A program made the position numbers and the translations under genes. Below, piece after piece: positions 45,819-54,597 of a stretch of DNA of 64,000 nt. Numbering within the stretch: the stretch's first letter is position 1; each line of letters opens with the position of its first letter. This DNA is from Planctomycetota bacterium (GTDB taxonomy: Bacteria; Planctomycetota; Phycisphaerae; Phycisphaerales; UBA1924): contig JANRJM010000017.1 of the NCBI GenBank assembly GCA_033763975.1, positions 124,001-188,000 of the forward strand, read 5' to 3'. The notes below the pieces were generated by a model. That model saw only the letters and a program-made list of their open reading frames with translations. It searched no databases and was not told the DNA's origin.

Positions 45819-47195
45819 ATGGCGCTGTGGGGCGGACGGTTTGAATCGGGCCCGGACGAGCTTTTCCGGCGGCTGAACGACTCGCTCGCCTTCGACGCGC
45901 GCCTCGCGCCGCAGGACATCGAGGGCTCGCGCGCGTGGTCGCTCGCGCTCGAGCGCGCGGGCGTTCTGACGCCCGCGGAGGGCGCCTCCCTGCGGGCCGC
46001 GCTCGCCGACCTGGCGGCGGAGGTCGCCGCCAACCCCGCGGCGCCCCTCGGGGGCGACGACGAGGACGTGCACTCCTGGGTCGAGCGACGCCTCGTCGAG
46101 CGGCTGGGCGCGCTCGGCAAGAAGCTCCACACGGGGCGAAGCCGCAACGACCAGGTCGCGACGGACCTGCGCCTGTGGACGCGCGGGGCGCTCGACGCGC
46201 GGGTGGCGGAGGTGCGGGCGTGCCGCGCGTCGCTGGTAACGCTGGCCGAGCGCGAGGCCGACACGGTGATGAGCGGGTACACGCACCTCCAGCGGGCCCA
46301 GCCGGTGCTGTTCGCCCACTGGTGCCTGGCGTACGCGGAGATGCTGGAGCGCGACGAGGCCCGGTTCCTGGGTGCGCGCGGGCGGGCGAACGTCTGCCCG
46401 CTGGGGTCGGGCGCGCTCGCCGGCACGGCGTACCCCATCGACCGCGACGCGCTGGCGCGAGACCTGGGCTTCGACGGGGCGTCCCGCAACAGCCTCGACG
46501 CCGTGAGCGACCGCGACTTCGCGCTCGAGACGCTCGCGGCGGCGTCCATCTGCGCCACGCACCTCTCGCGCCTGGGCGAAGATCTGGTCCTCTTCGGCTC
46601 GCAGGAGTTCGGCCTCGTGGAGTTCCACGACAGCGTGTCGAGCGGCAGCTCGCTGATGCCGCAGAAGAAGAACCCCGACGCCGCGGAACTGCTGCGGGGC
46701 AAGTGCGGGCGGATCGTGGGGAGCCTGGTCGCGCTGCTCACGACGCTCAAGGGCCTCCCCCTCGCGTACAACAAGGACCTGCAGGAAGACAAGGAGCCGC
46801 TCTTTGACGCGATGGACCACCTGTCGCTGTGCCTGCGGGTAGTGCCCAAGATTCTCGACACGCTGGTCGTGCGACGCGAGGCGTGCGCCCGGGCCGCGGC
46901 GGGCGGGTACGCGAACGCGACCGACCTCGCGGACTACCTCGTGGGCAAGGGCGTGCCCTTCCGCGAAGCGCACGAGCAGGCCGGGCGCGCGGTGCGGGCG
47001 GCCCTGGCGAAGGGCGTGGCGCTCGACGCGCTGTCGCTCGACGATCTGCGGGCCATCGCACCCCGATCGGACGCGGACGTGTTCGAGCGGATCAGCCTCT
47101 CGCGCGGGCTGGCGGCCCGAGAGGTGCACGGCGCGACGGGGCCGCGGGCGGTGAAGCAGGCGATCGCGGCGGCCAAGGCGCGTCTTGGGTCGTGA
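45819..47195 (+). CDS. argH: Argininosuccinate lyase
   Basis: A 458-aa member of the fumarase/aspartase superfamily; it splits argininosuccinate to arginine and fumarate. LWGGRFESGPDELF (3-16) opens the protein; DEDVHSWVERRL (about 81), GKKLHTGRSRNDQV (about 100), THLQRAQPV (about 150) and the signature SSGSSLMPQKKNPD (about 273-286, catalytic Ser) are all present. Length matches the family. AAGGA with a 10-nt spacer precedes the ATG. It follows the PIN partner by 22 bp; other arg genes are not here. Confidence 0.97.
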   Translation: MALWGGRFESGPDELFRRLNDSLAFDARLAPQDIEGSRAWSLALERAGVLTPAEGASLRAALADLAAEVAANPAAPLGGDDEDVHSWVERRLVERLGALGKKLHTGRSRNDQVATDLRLWTRGALDARVAEVRACRASLVTLAEREADTVMSGYTHLQRAQPVLFAHWCLAYAEMLERDEARFLGARGRANVCPLGSGALAGTAYPIDRDALARDLGFDGASRNSLDAVSDRDFALETLAAASICATHLSRLGEDLVLFGSQEFGLVEFHDSVSSGSSLMPQKKNPDAAELLRGKCGRIVGSLVALLTTLKGLPLAYNKDLQEDKEPLFDAMDHLSLCLRVVPKILDTLVVRREACARAAAGGYANATDLADYLVGKGVPFREAHEQAGRAVRAALAKGVALDALSLDDLRAIAPRSDADVFERISLSRGLAAREVHGATGPRAVKQAIAAAKARLGS

Positions 47196-47265
47196 GCGCC
47201 GGCGTGTGAAGTGAAGGATCCGGGGCGAGCGGGCGGCGAGTACACCGCGGCCGTCACGCCGAAAA

Positions 47266-47337
47266 AGCGGGCGAAGGGACTTGAACCCTCGACTTCTACC
47301 TTGGCAAGGTAGCGCTCTACCACTGAGCTACGCCCGC
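47266..47337 (-). tRNA. tRNA-Gly (GCC)
   Basis: Minus strand, 72 nt. The acceptor stem is GCGGGCG/CGCCCGC, D arm GCTC..GAGC, anticodon stem CTACC/GGTAG with loop TTGCCAA (anticodon GCC at 47305-47303), T arm with TTCAAGT loop, discriminator T. CCA is not encoded. A TTGACA/TAGGTT promoter lies about 50-75 nt upstream. Confidence 0.97.
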
Positions 47338-47384
47338 GAGTTGTCAGGCTCCCATCGGACAGTTGCCCGTCGGGAGCGAGCAAA

Positions 47385-47413
47385 AACCTAGCCGGGCACA
47401 AGGCAACTGTCAA
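47385..47413 (-). promoter_or_regulatory. Sigma-70-like promoter of tRNA-Gly
   Basis: Minus strand TTGACA (47413-47408), a 17-nt spacer, and TAGGTT (47390-47385). Predicted start near 47378, giving a precursor leader of about 40 nt that includes a partial inverted repeat (GCTCCC...GGGAGC). Confidence 0.7.
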
Positions 47414-47455
47414 TGAGCGGCACCGCCCGGTGTCGGCAGCCTCCCCGCCACCGCG

Positions 47456-49366
47456 TTATCCGCCCCTGCCGGGCTCCGTGGCGCCCACCCGGGGCCCGCG
47501 GGCCTTCTCGATGGCTTCGCGGACCATCTCGGGGGTGTAGGAGTCGTAGGTGATGGGCTGCTGCAGGCCAGGGCCGTAGACCGCCAGCAGCGGGATCCCG
47601 ACCCAGTTGAGCTCCTTGAGCTTGTTCTGGCCGGGCACGTTGGTGCCGGTGAGGTCGACCTTCATGGGCGTGACGCCGGGCCCGTTCAGCAGCCCGACGA
47701 TCTCCGGGCGATGCAGCACGGCGCTCTCCAGCGCCTTGCAGTTGAGGCACCACTCGGCGGTGAAATCGACGACCACGACGCGCCCTTCGGCGGTCTGCTG
47801 CTCGAAGCGTTCGGGCGTGTACGCGACCCAGTCGATCGGGCCCCGGTCGGTAACGGCCCGGACGATGGCCAGCGTTGCGCCCGCGAAGAGCACCCCCCCC
47901 ACCGCCACGCCCGCGCGCAGCGGCGCGGACTTCGTGAGACGGAAGGTCTTCGCGATGAGCCAGATCACGGTGCCAACGACGATCGCGGCGATCAGCCACC
48001 AGTGCAGGCGGATCGGCGGGTCGATCGGCTGGCGGAGCATGGGATCCAGCCCGCTGCCCAGGAAGAACACGGCGACGGCGACCATCAGCAGCCCGATGGT
48101 CTTCTTGACGAGTTCGCTCCCCGGGCCGCTCTTGGGCACGCGGGCCAGCAGGCGCGGGAACGCCGCGAGCACGAGGTACGGGGCGGCCATGCCCAGCCCG
48201 ATCGCGCCGAAGGTGGCGAGCGTGACGAACACCGGCTGCTTGGTCGACCACGCGACGGCGCCGGCCATGAACGGGGCTGTACAGGGCGTCGAGAGCACCG
48301 CGGTCATCACCCCGAACAGGAACGAGCCCGGCACCGACTCGGTCTTCGGGTCCACCAGGTACACCACGCCGGGGAGCTGCACCGTGAACAGCCCCAGCAT
48401 GCCCACGGCCATCAGCGCGATGAACACCCCCACGCCGAGCGTGAAGACCGGCAACTGGAAGAGCTGGTTGACCGCCTTGAAGCCCGAGATGAAGACCATC
48501 GCCGCGGCGATCGCCAGCCAGAACGTGATCACGCCGATCGACATCACCACGCCCAGGAAGAGCATCCGGCGCGGGTGCCCGGCGGACTGGCTCAGCCCCA
48601 TGATCTTCAGCGGAATCACCGGCAGCACGCAGGGCGTCAGGTTCAGGACGAACCCGCCCAGCAGCGCGATGCCGAGCAGGGCGAACAGGCCCGCCCCGCC
48701 CGCGTCGAACCGGATGTCGAGCCCGAAGACGTTTGTCTGGAACGCGGACGACGACGCCTTGGCCGGCGCCGTGGCGGCGAAGGCGTTGAGATCAAACCCG
48801 CGGAAAAGCTCCGCGTTCGCCGGGTCGTTCGCGGTGACCGTGCCCGGCTCGACGACGGTGAGCACCACGGCGAAGGTCTGCGTATCAGGGAACTGGCACG
48901 TGCGGTCGTCGCACACCTGGTAGCCCACGCGCAGGGTGACGCTGGCCTTGCCCGCCGCCGTCGGCGAGACCGTCACGGGCACGTACGCGACCGCGACCCC
49001 CTCGAAGACGGCGTAGGGCTCGGGCCCGGTGCCGGCGAGGTCGAGCAGGATCTCGTGCCCGTCCGGCCATTGCACGGGATGCACGGTCAGGTGCTGCGCG
49101 CCGTCGGGCTCGATCGTGGTGGGCACCGCGGGGAAGGAACCCCAGGCGGGCGGGATCTGCGGATCGTTGGTGTGCGAGTGCCAGCCGGGCTCGAACTCGA
49201 AGCGCACGGCGATGGCGATCTGGTCGCCCGGGCGCACGGTGGTGCGTTCGGGAACGACGGAAATGGCGACCTTGGAGTCGGTCTGCGCGCCCGCGAGGGC
49301 GGGGGCCGCCAGGAGGAGCAGGGCGTACACGAGTCGCACAAACCAGGATCGCATGGGGCCTCGCAT
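47456..49366 (-). CDS. dsbD: Thiol:disulfide interchange protein DsbD-like
   Basis: A 636-aa membrane protein passing reducing power from cytoplasmic thioredoxin to the periplasm. Signal peptide, a DsbD-alpha-like beta domain (about 30-190) containing the Cys pair in YQVCDDRTCQFP, an eight-helix core with NLTPCVLPVIPLK and STPCTAPFM cysteines, and a C-terminal thioredoxin domain with AEWCLNCK (C540, C543). Order matches DsbD. The ATG at 49366 has no ribosome-binding site but TAACCT 5 nt upstream; the ATG four codons later has GAGG and is an alternative. It is followed by the tRNA-Gly transcription unit. Confidence 0.93.
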   Translation of the reverse strand: MRGPMRSWFVRLVYALLLLAAPALAGAQTDSKVAISVVPERTTVRPGDQIAIAVRFEFEPGWHSHTNDPQIPPAWGSFPAVPTTIEPDGAQHLTVHPVQWPDGHEILLDLAGTGPEPYAVFEGVAVAYVPVTVSPTAAGKASVTLRVGYQVCDDRTCQFPDTQTFAVVLTVVEPGTVTANDPANAELFRGFDLNAFAATAPAKASSSAFQTNVFGLDIRFDAGGAGLFALLGIALLGGFVLNLTPCVLPVIPLKIMGLSQSAGHPRRMLFLGVVMSIGVITFWLAIAAAMVFISGFKAVNQLFQLPVFTLGVGVFIALMAVGMLGLFTVQLPGVVYLVDPKTESVPGSFLFGVMTAVLSTPCTAPFMAGAVAWSTKQPVFVTLATFGAIGLGMAAPYLVLAAFPRLLARVPKSGPGSELVKKTIGLLMVAVAVFFLGSGLDPMLRQPIDPPIRLHWWLIAAIVVGTVIWLIAKTFRLTKSAPLRAGVAVGGVLFAGATLAIVRAVTDRGPIDWVAYTPERFEQQTAEGRVVVVDFTAEWCLNCKALESAVLHRPEIVGLLNGPGVTPMKVDLTGTNVPGQNKLKELNWVGIPLLAVYGPGLQQPITYDSYTPEMVREAIEKARGPRVGATEPGRGG

Positions 49367-49371
49367 GGGAG

Positions 49372-49377
49372 AGGTTA
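49372..49377 (-). promoter_or_regulatory. Putative -10 box of dsbD (leaderless type)
   Basis: TAACCT on the minus strand, 5 nt before the ATG at 49366; no Shine-Dalgarno. Confidence 0.4.
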
Positions 49378-49497
49378 CTCGGCCAGCCTTGGATGCGGGA
49401 GCTACGAGCGTGTGACGGGCCGGGTTCGCGCGTCCGGTTCGGAGCATGGACGGGTCAAGCGGGCGGACGTGGACGTCCGATAGAAACGACACCCCCG

Positions 49498-50511
49498 ATG
49501 AGCGACACGCTGAACCAATCCGAGATCGACGCGCTCCTGGCGGCGGCATCCGAGCCCGAGCAGGCGCCGGACAGCGCGGGGCTGCTGTTCTCGCGCTCCC
49601 GTCGCGAGGGCCCGTCGCCCGAAGTGCGCGAGTACGACTTCAAGCGGCCCGAGCGGGTGAGCAAGGACCAGATGCGCTCGCTGCAGACGCTGCACGAGGC
49701 GTTCTCCCGGAACTTCGGCGCCGCGATGTCGGGGTACCTGCGCACCATCGTCGAGGTGAAGGTCGCCTCGTGCGAACAGATGACGTATTCGGAGTTCACG
49801 GGGGGGCTGCCGAACCCGACGTCGTTCAACCTGGTGGAGGCGGACGGGCTGGAAGGCCAGATGTGCCTGGAGATCAGCCCGCTCATCATCTTTCCGATCA
49901 TCGACCGGCTGCTGGGCGGGAACACGCAGGAGCTGTTCATCCCGCAGCGTCCGTTGACGCTGATCGAGACGCGGCTGATCGGGAACGTGACGAAGCGGGC
50001 GCTGACGGCGCTCGCCGAGGCGTGGGCGAACCTGCGCGCGTTCGAGTTCCGGGTGTCGGCGTCGGAGAGCAACCCGCAACTGGTGCAGATCGTGCCGCCG
50101 AACGAGGTGGTGGTGGTGATCGCGTTCGAACTCAAGATGAGCAACCGCGCGGGCACGATGAACCTGTGCATCCCGTACAACGTGATCGAGCCGGTGATGG
50201 AGCAGTTGTCGAGCCAGAACTGGTTCGCGCACACGAAGTCGCAGGCGGTGAAGGGGCACGTCGCGCAGATCTCCGGGCTGCTGTCGCGCGCCCCGCTGGA
50301 ACTCACGGCGGTGCTGGCAGAGACGACGATGACGCTGCACGATCTCGTGCAGCTGGCGCCCGGGCAGATCGTGACAACCGAGCGTTCGGCGACGGCGCCG
50401 GTGGCGCTCGAGGTCGAAGGCGAGCGGAAGTTCGCATCGCAGATCGGGCAGCACAAGGGGCGTCGTGCGCTCAGGATCATCAGGGCGACGGGCCCGGATG
50501 AGAGAATTTAA
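49498..50511 (+). CDS. fliM: Flagellar motor switch protein FliM
   Basis: A 337-aa C-ring protein that binds phosphorylated CheY and sets rotation direction. The N-terminal CheY-binding peptide LNQSEIDALLAAA (5-17) is conserved; YDFKRPERVSKDQMRSL follows (about 48-64); the middle CheC-like domain contains FPIIDRLLGG; the C-terminal part is the SpoA (FliN-like) domain with LQLAPGQIV-type strand (VQLAPGQIVTTE). No other flagellar gene is adjacent, so it is isolated. The spacer to dsbD is divergent. No strong ribosome-binding site before the ATG. Confidence 0.96.
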   Translation: MSDTLNQSEIDALLAAASEPEQAPDSAGLLFSRSRREGPSPEVREYDFKRPERVSKDQMRSLQTLHEAFSRNFGAAMSGYLRTIVEVKVASCEQMTYSEFTGGLPNPTSFNLVEADGLEGQMCLEISPLIIFPIIDRLLGGNTQELFIPQRPLTLIETRLIGNVTKRALTALAEAWANLRAFEFRVSASESNPQLVQIVPPNEVVVVIAFELKMSNRAGTMNLCIPYNVIEPVMEQLSSQNWFAHTKSQAVKGHVAQISGLLSRAPLELTAVLAETTMTLHDLVQLAPGQIVTTERSATAPVALEVEGERKFASQIGQHKGRRALRIIRATGPDERI

Positions 50512-50594
50512 ATCCGCCCCCCCCCACCCACGCAGAAATACGTGACTCGCATGAGAAGGCGGGAGACGTCGCGGCGGAGTGTCGTGCACTCAGG

Positions 50595-50600
50595 TAGCAT
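50595..50600 (+). promoter_or_regulatory. Putative -10 box of the hybrid kinase gene
   Basis: TAGCAT, 63 nt before the ATG at 50664; same hexamer as upstream of the genes at 8355 and 15391. Confidence 0.35.
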
Positions 50601-50663
50601 CCGCGGCGCTTGATTGTCTCGCCGACATTTCGCGGTCGGCGGGATCTCTGCGCGGAGGCCGCC

Positions 50664-52706
50664 ATGAGCGAGTGTTCGATGTGCCTGACGGAGCCGCGGG
50701 CAGAGGGGAGCTTCCTCGGCAACCTGTTCTCGACGGACTTCGTGGCGCGGGCGGACTGCATCGGACAGCGGGCCGAGATCATCTGGCTGCACGTGGCGTC
50801 GGACGCGACCATCGCGCTGGCGTATTACTCGATCCCGCTGGCGCTCTGGTGGTTCACGAAGCGGCGCACCGACCTGGTGTTTCGGTGGATGTTCCTCCTG
50901 TTCGCGGGGTTCATCTTCTTCTGCGGCACCACGCACGTGTTCAACATCCTGGCGTTCTGGTACCCCATGTACCGCCTCGACGGGGTCGTGAAGGCGGGCA
51001 CGGGCGTCGTGTCGATGTTCACGGCGTTCGCGCTCTGGCCGCTCCTGCGGCGGGCCGAGCACCTGCCCTCCCCCAACGCGCTTCGCGAGGCGAACGAGGC
51101 GCTCGAGCGGGAGGTCGGCGAGCGCCGGCGCGCGGAGGCGGCGCTCTCGCTCGCCAACACGGGGCTGGAAGAGCGCGTGCGCGAACGCACGGCCCGCCTG
51201 GACGATGCCAACCGGCAGATGATCGCGCAGCTCGCGGAGTTGGAGGCGGTGTACCAGGCCGCGGCGATCGGGCTCTGCCAGTTGGACCGCGACGGCCGCC
51301 TGACGCGCTCGAACGCGGAGTTCCGGGTGCTGACGGGGATCAGGACGGCGGACGGCGAACGCCCGCGCCTGGTCGATGCCCTGCCGGAACTGGAGGGCGT
51401 CTTGCGCGGGACGGGCGAGGAAGACGGGCCGGCGGGCGAGCGGACGCCGGTGCGGATCGGGCGCCCGGGGCAGGAACTCGACTGGCTGATGGGGATCCGG
51501 CCGGTCCGCACGCCCGACGGGACATTGCTGGGGCACTCGGTGGCGATCAAGGACGTGACGGAGACGATGCGTCTGGAGCGCCAGGCGCGCCAGAGCCAGA
51601 AGATGGAGGCGATCGGGCAGCTCGCCAGCGGGGTGGCGCACGACATCAACAACACGCTGACCGCGATCTACGGGTATCTCAGCCTGGTCCGCGCGCAGCT
51701 CGCCCCCAACCACGCGGCGGCGGTCTCGCTCGACAAGATCGCGGTGGCGGCGGAGCAGACCGCCCGCATGACCAAGGCGCTGCTCACGTTCTCGCGTCCC
51801 GCGGCGACGGTGCGCGAGCCCGTCGAGCTGACGGCCGCGCTCACCCATGCGCTGGAGCTGGCGAAGGGGCTGATGCCGGCGCGGATCGAGATCTCGGAGG
51901 ACCTGACGCCGACCAGGGGCGTGTACGTGCGCGCCGACGCCACGCAGTTGCAGCAGGTGCTGCTGAACCTGGCGATCAACGCGCGCGACGCGATGCCCGC
52001 CGGCGGGCGGCTGCGGATCACCACGGGGGTGAGCAACGGGCACGTGACGCTGACGGTGGCCGACACCGGCACGGGCATCGCCGAAGAACTGCTGCCCAAG
52101 ATCTTCGACCCGTTCTTCACGACCAAGCCGCGCGGCGAGGGCACCGGGCTAGGCCTGTCCATCGTGCACGGCATCGTGACGGCGCACGGGGGGACGATCG
52201 ACGTGGCATCGGTCCCCGGGGAGGGCACGGCGTTCACGGTGACGCTGGCCCGGGTCGACGCGCCGCCCCCCGCGTCGCGTGCGGAGGCAACGCCCGACGT
52301 CGTGGTGAAGATCGGGGCGACGGTGGTGCTGGCCGACGACAACGTGCACGTGCGCGAGCTGCTGGCGATGCAGGTTCGTCGGAGCGGGTACAACGTGCTG
52401 GAAGCGCGCGACGGGGTCGAGATGCTGCGCCTGGCGCGTCAGCACGCGGGGTCGATCTCGGCGTACATCGTGGACGTGGACATGCCGAACAAGACGGGGA
52501 CGGAGTGCCTGCGGGTCTTGCGGAGCGAGGGGGACCGGGTGCCGGCGGTGCTCATAACCGGGGGGCGCGAGCCCGACGGCCCGCCGGACGCGTACACCAT
52601 CATCCTCAACAAGCCGTTCTCGGGCAGCGTGCTTCTCCGGGCGATCAGCACGCTGGTGACGGAGCCCCGCGGAAGCGACAAGCCCGGAGAAACGCGCCCG
52701 GATTGA
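50664..52706 (+). CDS. Hybrid histidine kinase with ethylene-receptor-like membrane domain
   Basis: A 680-aa sensor. The N-terminal three-helix domain (about 38-130) carries SDATIALAYYSIPL and FFCGTTHVFN. D47, Y54, I57, P58, C87 and H91 fall at the same spacing as the ethylene- and copper-binding residues of plant ETR1 (Asp25, Tyr32, Ile35, Pro36, Cys65, His69). A coiled coil (about 140-195), PAS (about 195-300), HisKA with H326 in GVAHDINN, HATPase (NxxxNARDAMP, DTGTGIAEELL, GTGLGLSIVHG) and a receiver domain with phospho-acceptor D604 and NKPF follow. Ethylene or another small hydrophobic ligand, bound through copper, is a real possibility. GGAGG before the ATG at 50664. No cognate regulator gene is beside it. 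Confidence 0.92.
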   Translation: MSECSMCLTEPRAEGSFLGNLFSTDFVARADCIGQRAEIIWLHVASDATIALAYYSIPLALWWFTKRRTDLVFRWMFLLFAGFIFFCGTTHVFNILAFWYPMYRLDGVVKAGTGVVSMFTAFALWPLLRRAEHLPSPNALREANEALEREVGERRRAEAALSLANTGLEERVRERTARLDDANRQMIAQLAELEAVYQAAAIGLCQLDRDGRLTRSNAEFRVLTGIRTADGERPRLVDALPELEGVLRGTGEEDGPAGERTPVRIGRPGQELDWLMGIRPVRTPDGTLLGHSVAIKDVTETMRLERQARQSQKMEAIGQLASGVAHDINNTLTAIYGYLSLVRAQLAPNHAAAVSLDKIAVAAEQTARMTKALLTFSRPAATVREPVELTAALTHALELAKGLMPARIEISEDLTPTRGVYVRADATQLQQVLLNLAINARDAMPAGGRLRITTGVSNGHVTLTVADTGTGIAEELLPKIFDPFFTTKPRGEGTGLGLSIVHGIVTAHGGTIDVASVPGEGTAFTVTLARVDAPPPASRAEATPDVVVKIGATVVLADDNVHVRELLAMQVRRSGYNVLEARDGVEMLRLARQHAGSISAYIVDVDMPNKTGTECLRVLRSEGDRVPAVLITGGREPDGPPDAYTIILNKPFSGSVLLRAISTLVTEPRGSDKPGETRPD

Positions 52707-52731
52707 AGCGGCGCGACCCGCACCCTATCAT
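52703..52731 (+). promoter_or_regulatory. Sigma-70-like promoter upstream of nusA
   Basis: TTGAAG (52703-52708), a 17-nt spacer and TATCAT (52726-52731). The -10 matches five of six consensus bases. It overlaps the stop of the kinase gene and would start a leader of about 395 nt before nusA. Confidence 0.6.
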
Positions 52732-53134
52732 TGGCCGGATTGGTGCAGGGTCCGTCGTTGCCGGGAGTGTCCGGGGCGGCGGCCTTGGAGTGACATTCGA
52801 TGCGCGTGAACGACAGCCATGCACGGTGACCCGGTCCAATCGAGCCCTGCGCCGCGCAGGGTCGATCGTCCGAGTCCCGCCGGGGCTGCGTCCGGCGCGC
52901 GGGGGAGCACCCGCGCGTAGGGCGCGGGATTCCCGGGGGCAGGGTGTGCCCGCCCCGGGGTGCTCGGGGTTCCCGGGAGAACTGGGGCGGGTGTCGGCCA
53001 CGGGCGTCGGTCCGTGGCCGCGGTGCTTTTGGGGCCGGGCCAACGGGTGGTCGGTGGGGTCGGGTGGGGTTGAAGTACGGGTCTGACAGGGCGGGATCAC
53101 ACATCTCGGTAAATGAAGAGCAGGAGTGGCGGCG
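52732..53134 (+). ncRNA. Long G+C-rich leader of nusA, structured
   Basis: About 400 bp with no credible ORF. It contains a perfect CCCTGCG-CCG-CGCAGGG hairpin (52845-52861) and a 9-bp stem CGGCCACGG/CCGTGGCCG (52995-53003 with 53012-53020). A CTTTT lies about 8 nt after the second stem, so it is terminator-like. In many bacteria rimP lies before nusA, but no RimP-like reading frame is seen here. Regulatory function is inference; it may just be a long untranslated region with an attenuator. Confidence 0.4.
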
Positions 53135-54505
53135 ATGAACACGGCGGAAATGCTCCGGATTCTGGACTCGATCGCGCGAGATCGGAACATCGATCGGTCG
53201 CTGCTGATCCGAGATCTCGAGCAGGCGATGGTCTCCGCCGCCCGGAAGTACTTCAACACGCTGGACCCCGAGGAGTTCGCGTGCGCGCTGGACCCGATGA
53301 GCGGGCAGTTCGTGCTGACGCGTCACGGGGAGCCGATGTCGATGCCGCCCGAGGCGTTCGGGCGGATCGCGGCGCAGACGTTCAAGCAGGTGATGATCCA
53401 GAAGTTCCGCGACGACGAGCGGAGCAGCATCTTCGACGACTTCAGCAAGCGCGTGGGCGAGATCGTGACGGGCGTGGCGCAGCGGTACGAGGGCGGGGCG
53501 CTGGTGGTGCAGATCGACCGGGCCGAGGGGTTCATGCCCCGCAGCGAGCAGATCCCCGGCGAGCAGTTCGCGGCCGGCGACCGGGTGCGCTGCCTGATCC
53601 TGGACGTGCGCGACGCGGGGAGCCAGGTGAAGATCGTGCTGAGCCGCGGGCACCCGGACTTCATCAAGAAGCTCTTCGAGGTCGAGGTGCCGGAAGTCGC
53701 GGAGAAGATCATCGATATCAAGGCGATGGCGCGCGAGGCCGGGTACCGCACGAAGATCGCGGTGGCGTCGATCGATTCGAAGGTGGACGCGGTGGGCGCG
53801 TGCGTGGGCGTGCGCGGCAGCCGCATCAAGAACATCGTGGACGAGCTGAACGGCGAGAAGATCGACATCGTGCGCTGGAACGAGAGCAGCCAGATCCTGA
53901 TCCAGAACTCGCTCAAGCCCGCCGAGGTGTCGGAGGTGAGCCTGTGCTTCGAGCTGGGGCGCGCCACCGTGGTGGTGCGCGAGGACCAGTTGAGCCTGGC
54001 GATCGGCAAGCGCGGGCAGAACGTGCGTCTGGCGGCACGCCTGACGGGGTGGGACGTGGACATCCTGACGCCCGAGGAGTTCGCGCGCGGGATCGAGACC
54101 ATGGCCGCGACGATCCAGACGGTCGAGGGCGTGACGGAGCAGCAGGCCGACAAGCTGGCGGCGCTTGGCATGGTGAGCGTGTTCGACGTGGAAGAGGTGG
54201 GCGCGGAGGTGGTGCGCGAGCAGCTCCAGGTCGAGGAGACCGTGGCGGCGGCGATCGTCGAGGCGTGCGCGGTGAAGGCGAAGGAAGTGGCGGCCCAGCA
54301 GCAGAAGGACAAGGAAGAGAAGGAACGCCGCGCGAAGGAAGACGCCGAGGCCGCCCGCAAGGCGCTCGAGGGCGGGGAGGCCACGACCGCGGGCGAGCAG
54401 GCGGCGGCGGCGATTCTGGGCGGAGGCCCGGAGGCGCCGTCGGGTGCGGCGACGCCGGACGCGAACGGCGAGGCGCGGGCGGCGGACATTCTGGGGCAGG
54501 GGTAA
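53135..54505 (+). CDS. nusA: Transcription termination/antitermination factor NusA
   Basis: A 456-aa RNA polymerase-associated factor. The N-terminal polymerase-binding domain (about 1-125), an S1 domain (about 130-200, GALVVQIDRAEGFMPRSEQIPGE in part), and two KH domains (about 205-340, VGVRGSRIKNIVDELNGEKIDI and AIGKRGQNVRLAARLTGW in part) are in order. A C-terminal highly charged, Ala/Lys/Glu-rich tail (about 385-456) replaces the acidic repeats of E. coli. The ATG at 53135 has AGGAG with 8-nt spacing; a GTG 3 codons earlier is less likely. It heads the nusA-infB-DUF503-rbfA cluster. Confidence 0.96.
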   Translation: MNTAEMLRILDSIARDRNIDRSLLIRDLEQAMVSAARKYFNTLDPEEFACALDPMSGQFVLTRHGEPMSMPPEAFGRIAAQTFKQVMIQKFRDDERSSIFDDFSKRVGEIVTGVAQRYEGGALVVQIDRAEGFMPRSEQIPGEQFAAGDRVRCLILDVRDAGSQVKIVLSRGHPDFIKKLFEVEVPEVAEKIIDIKAMAREAGYRTKIAVASIDSKVDAVGACVGVRGSRIKNIVDELNGEKIDIVRWNESSQILIQNSLKPAEVSEVSLCFELGRATVVVREDQLSLAIGKRGQNVRLAARLTGWDVDILTPEEFARGIETMAATIQTVEGVTEQQADKLAALGMVSVFDVEEVGAEVVREQLQVEETVAAAIVEACAVKAKEVAAQQQKDKEEKERRAKEDAEAARKALEGGEATTAGEQAAAAILGGGPEAPSGAATPDANGEARAADILGQG

Positions 54506-54597
54506 TGGCACGGGTGTGACGCGGGCGGGCGGGATCGCGGGCGCGGGGCCCGAGCTGGCGGACGAGTCGCAGGGCGACGGAACAGGAGCGGCGGACT

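Noticed and set aside
52732-53134. A hidden rimP or tRNA gene before nusA
   Set aside because: No frame shows RimP-like sequence and no cloverleaf could be drawn; the region is hairpin-rich non-coding DNA.
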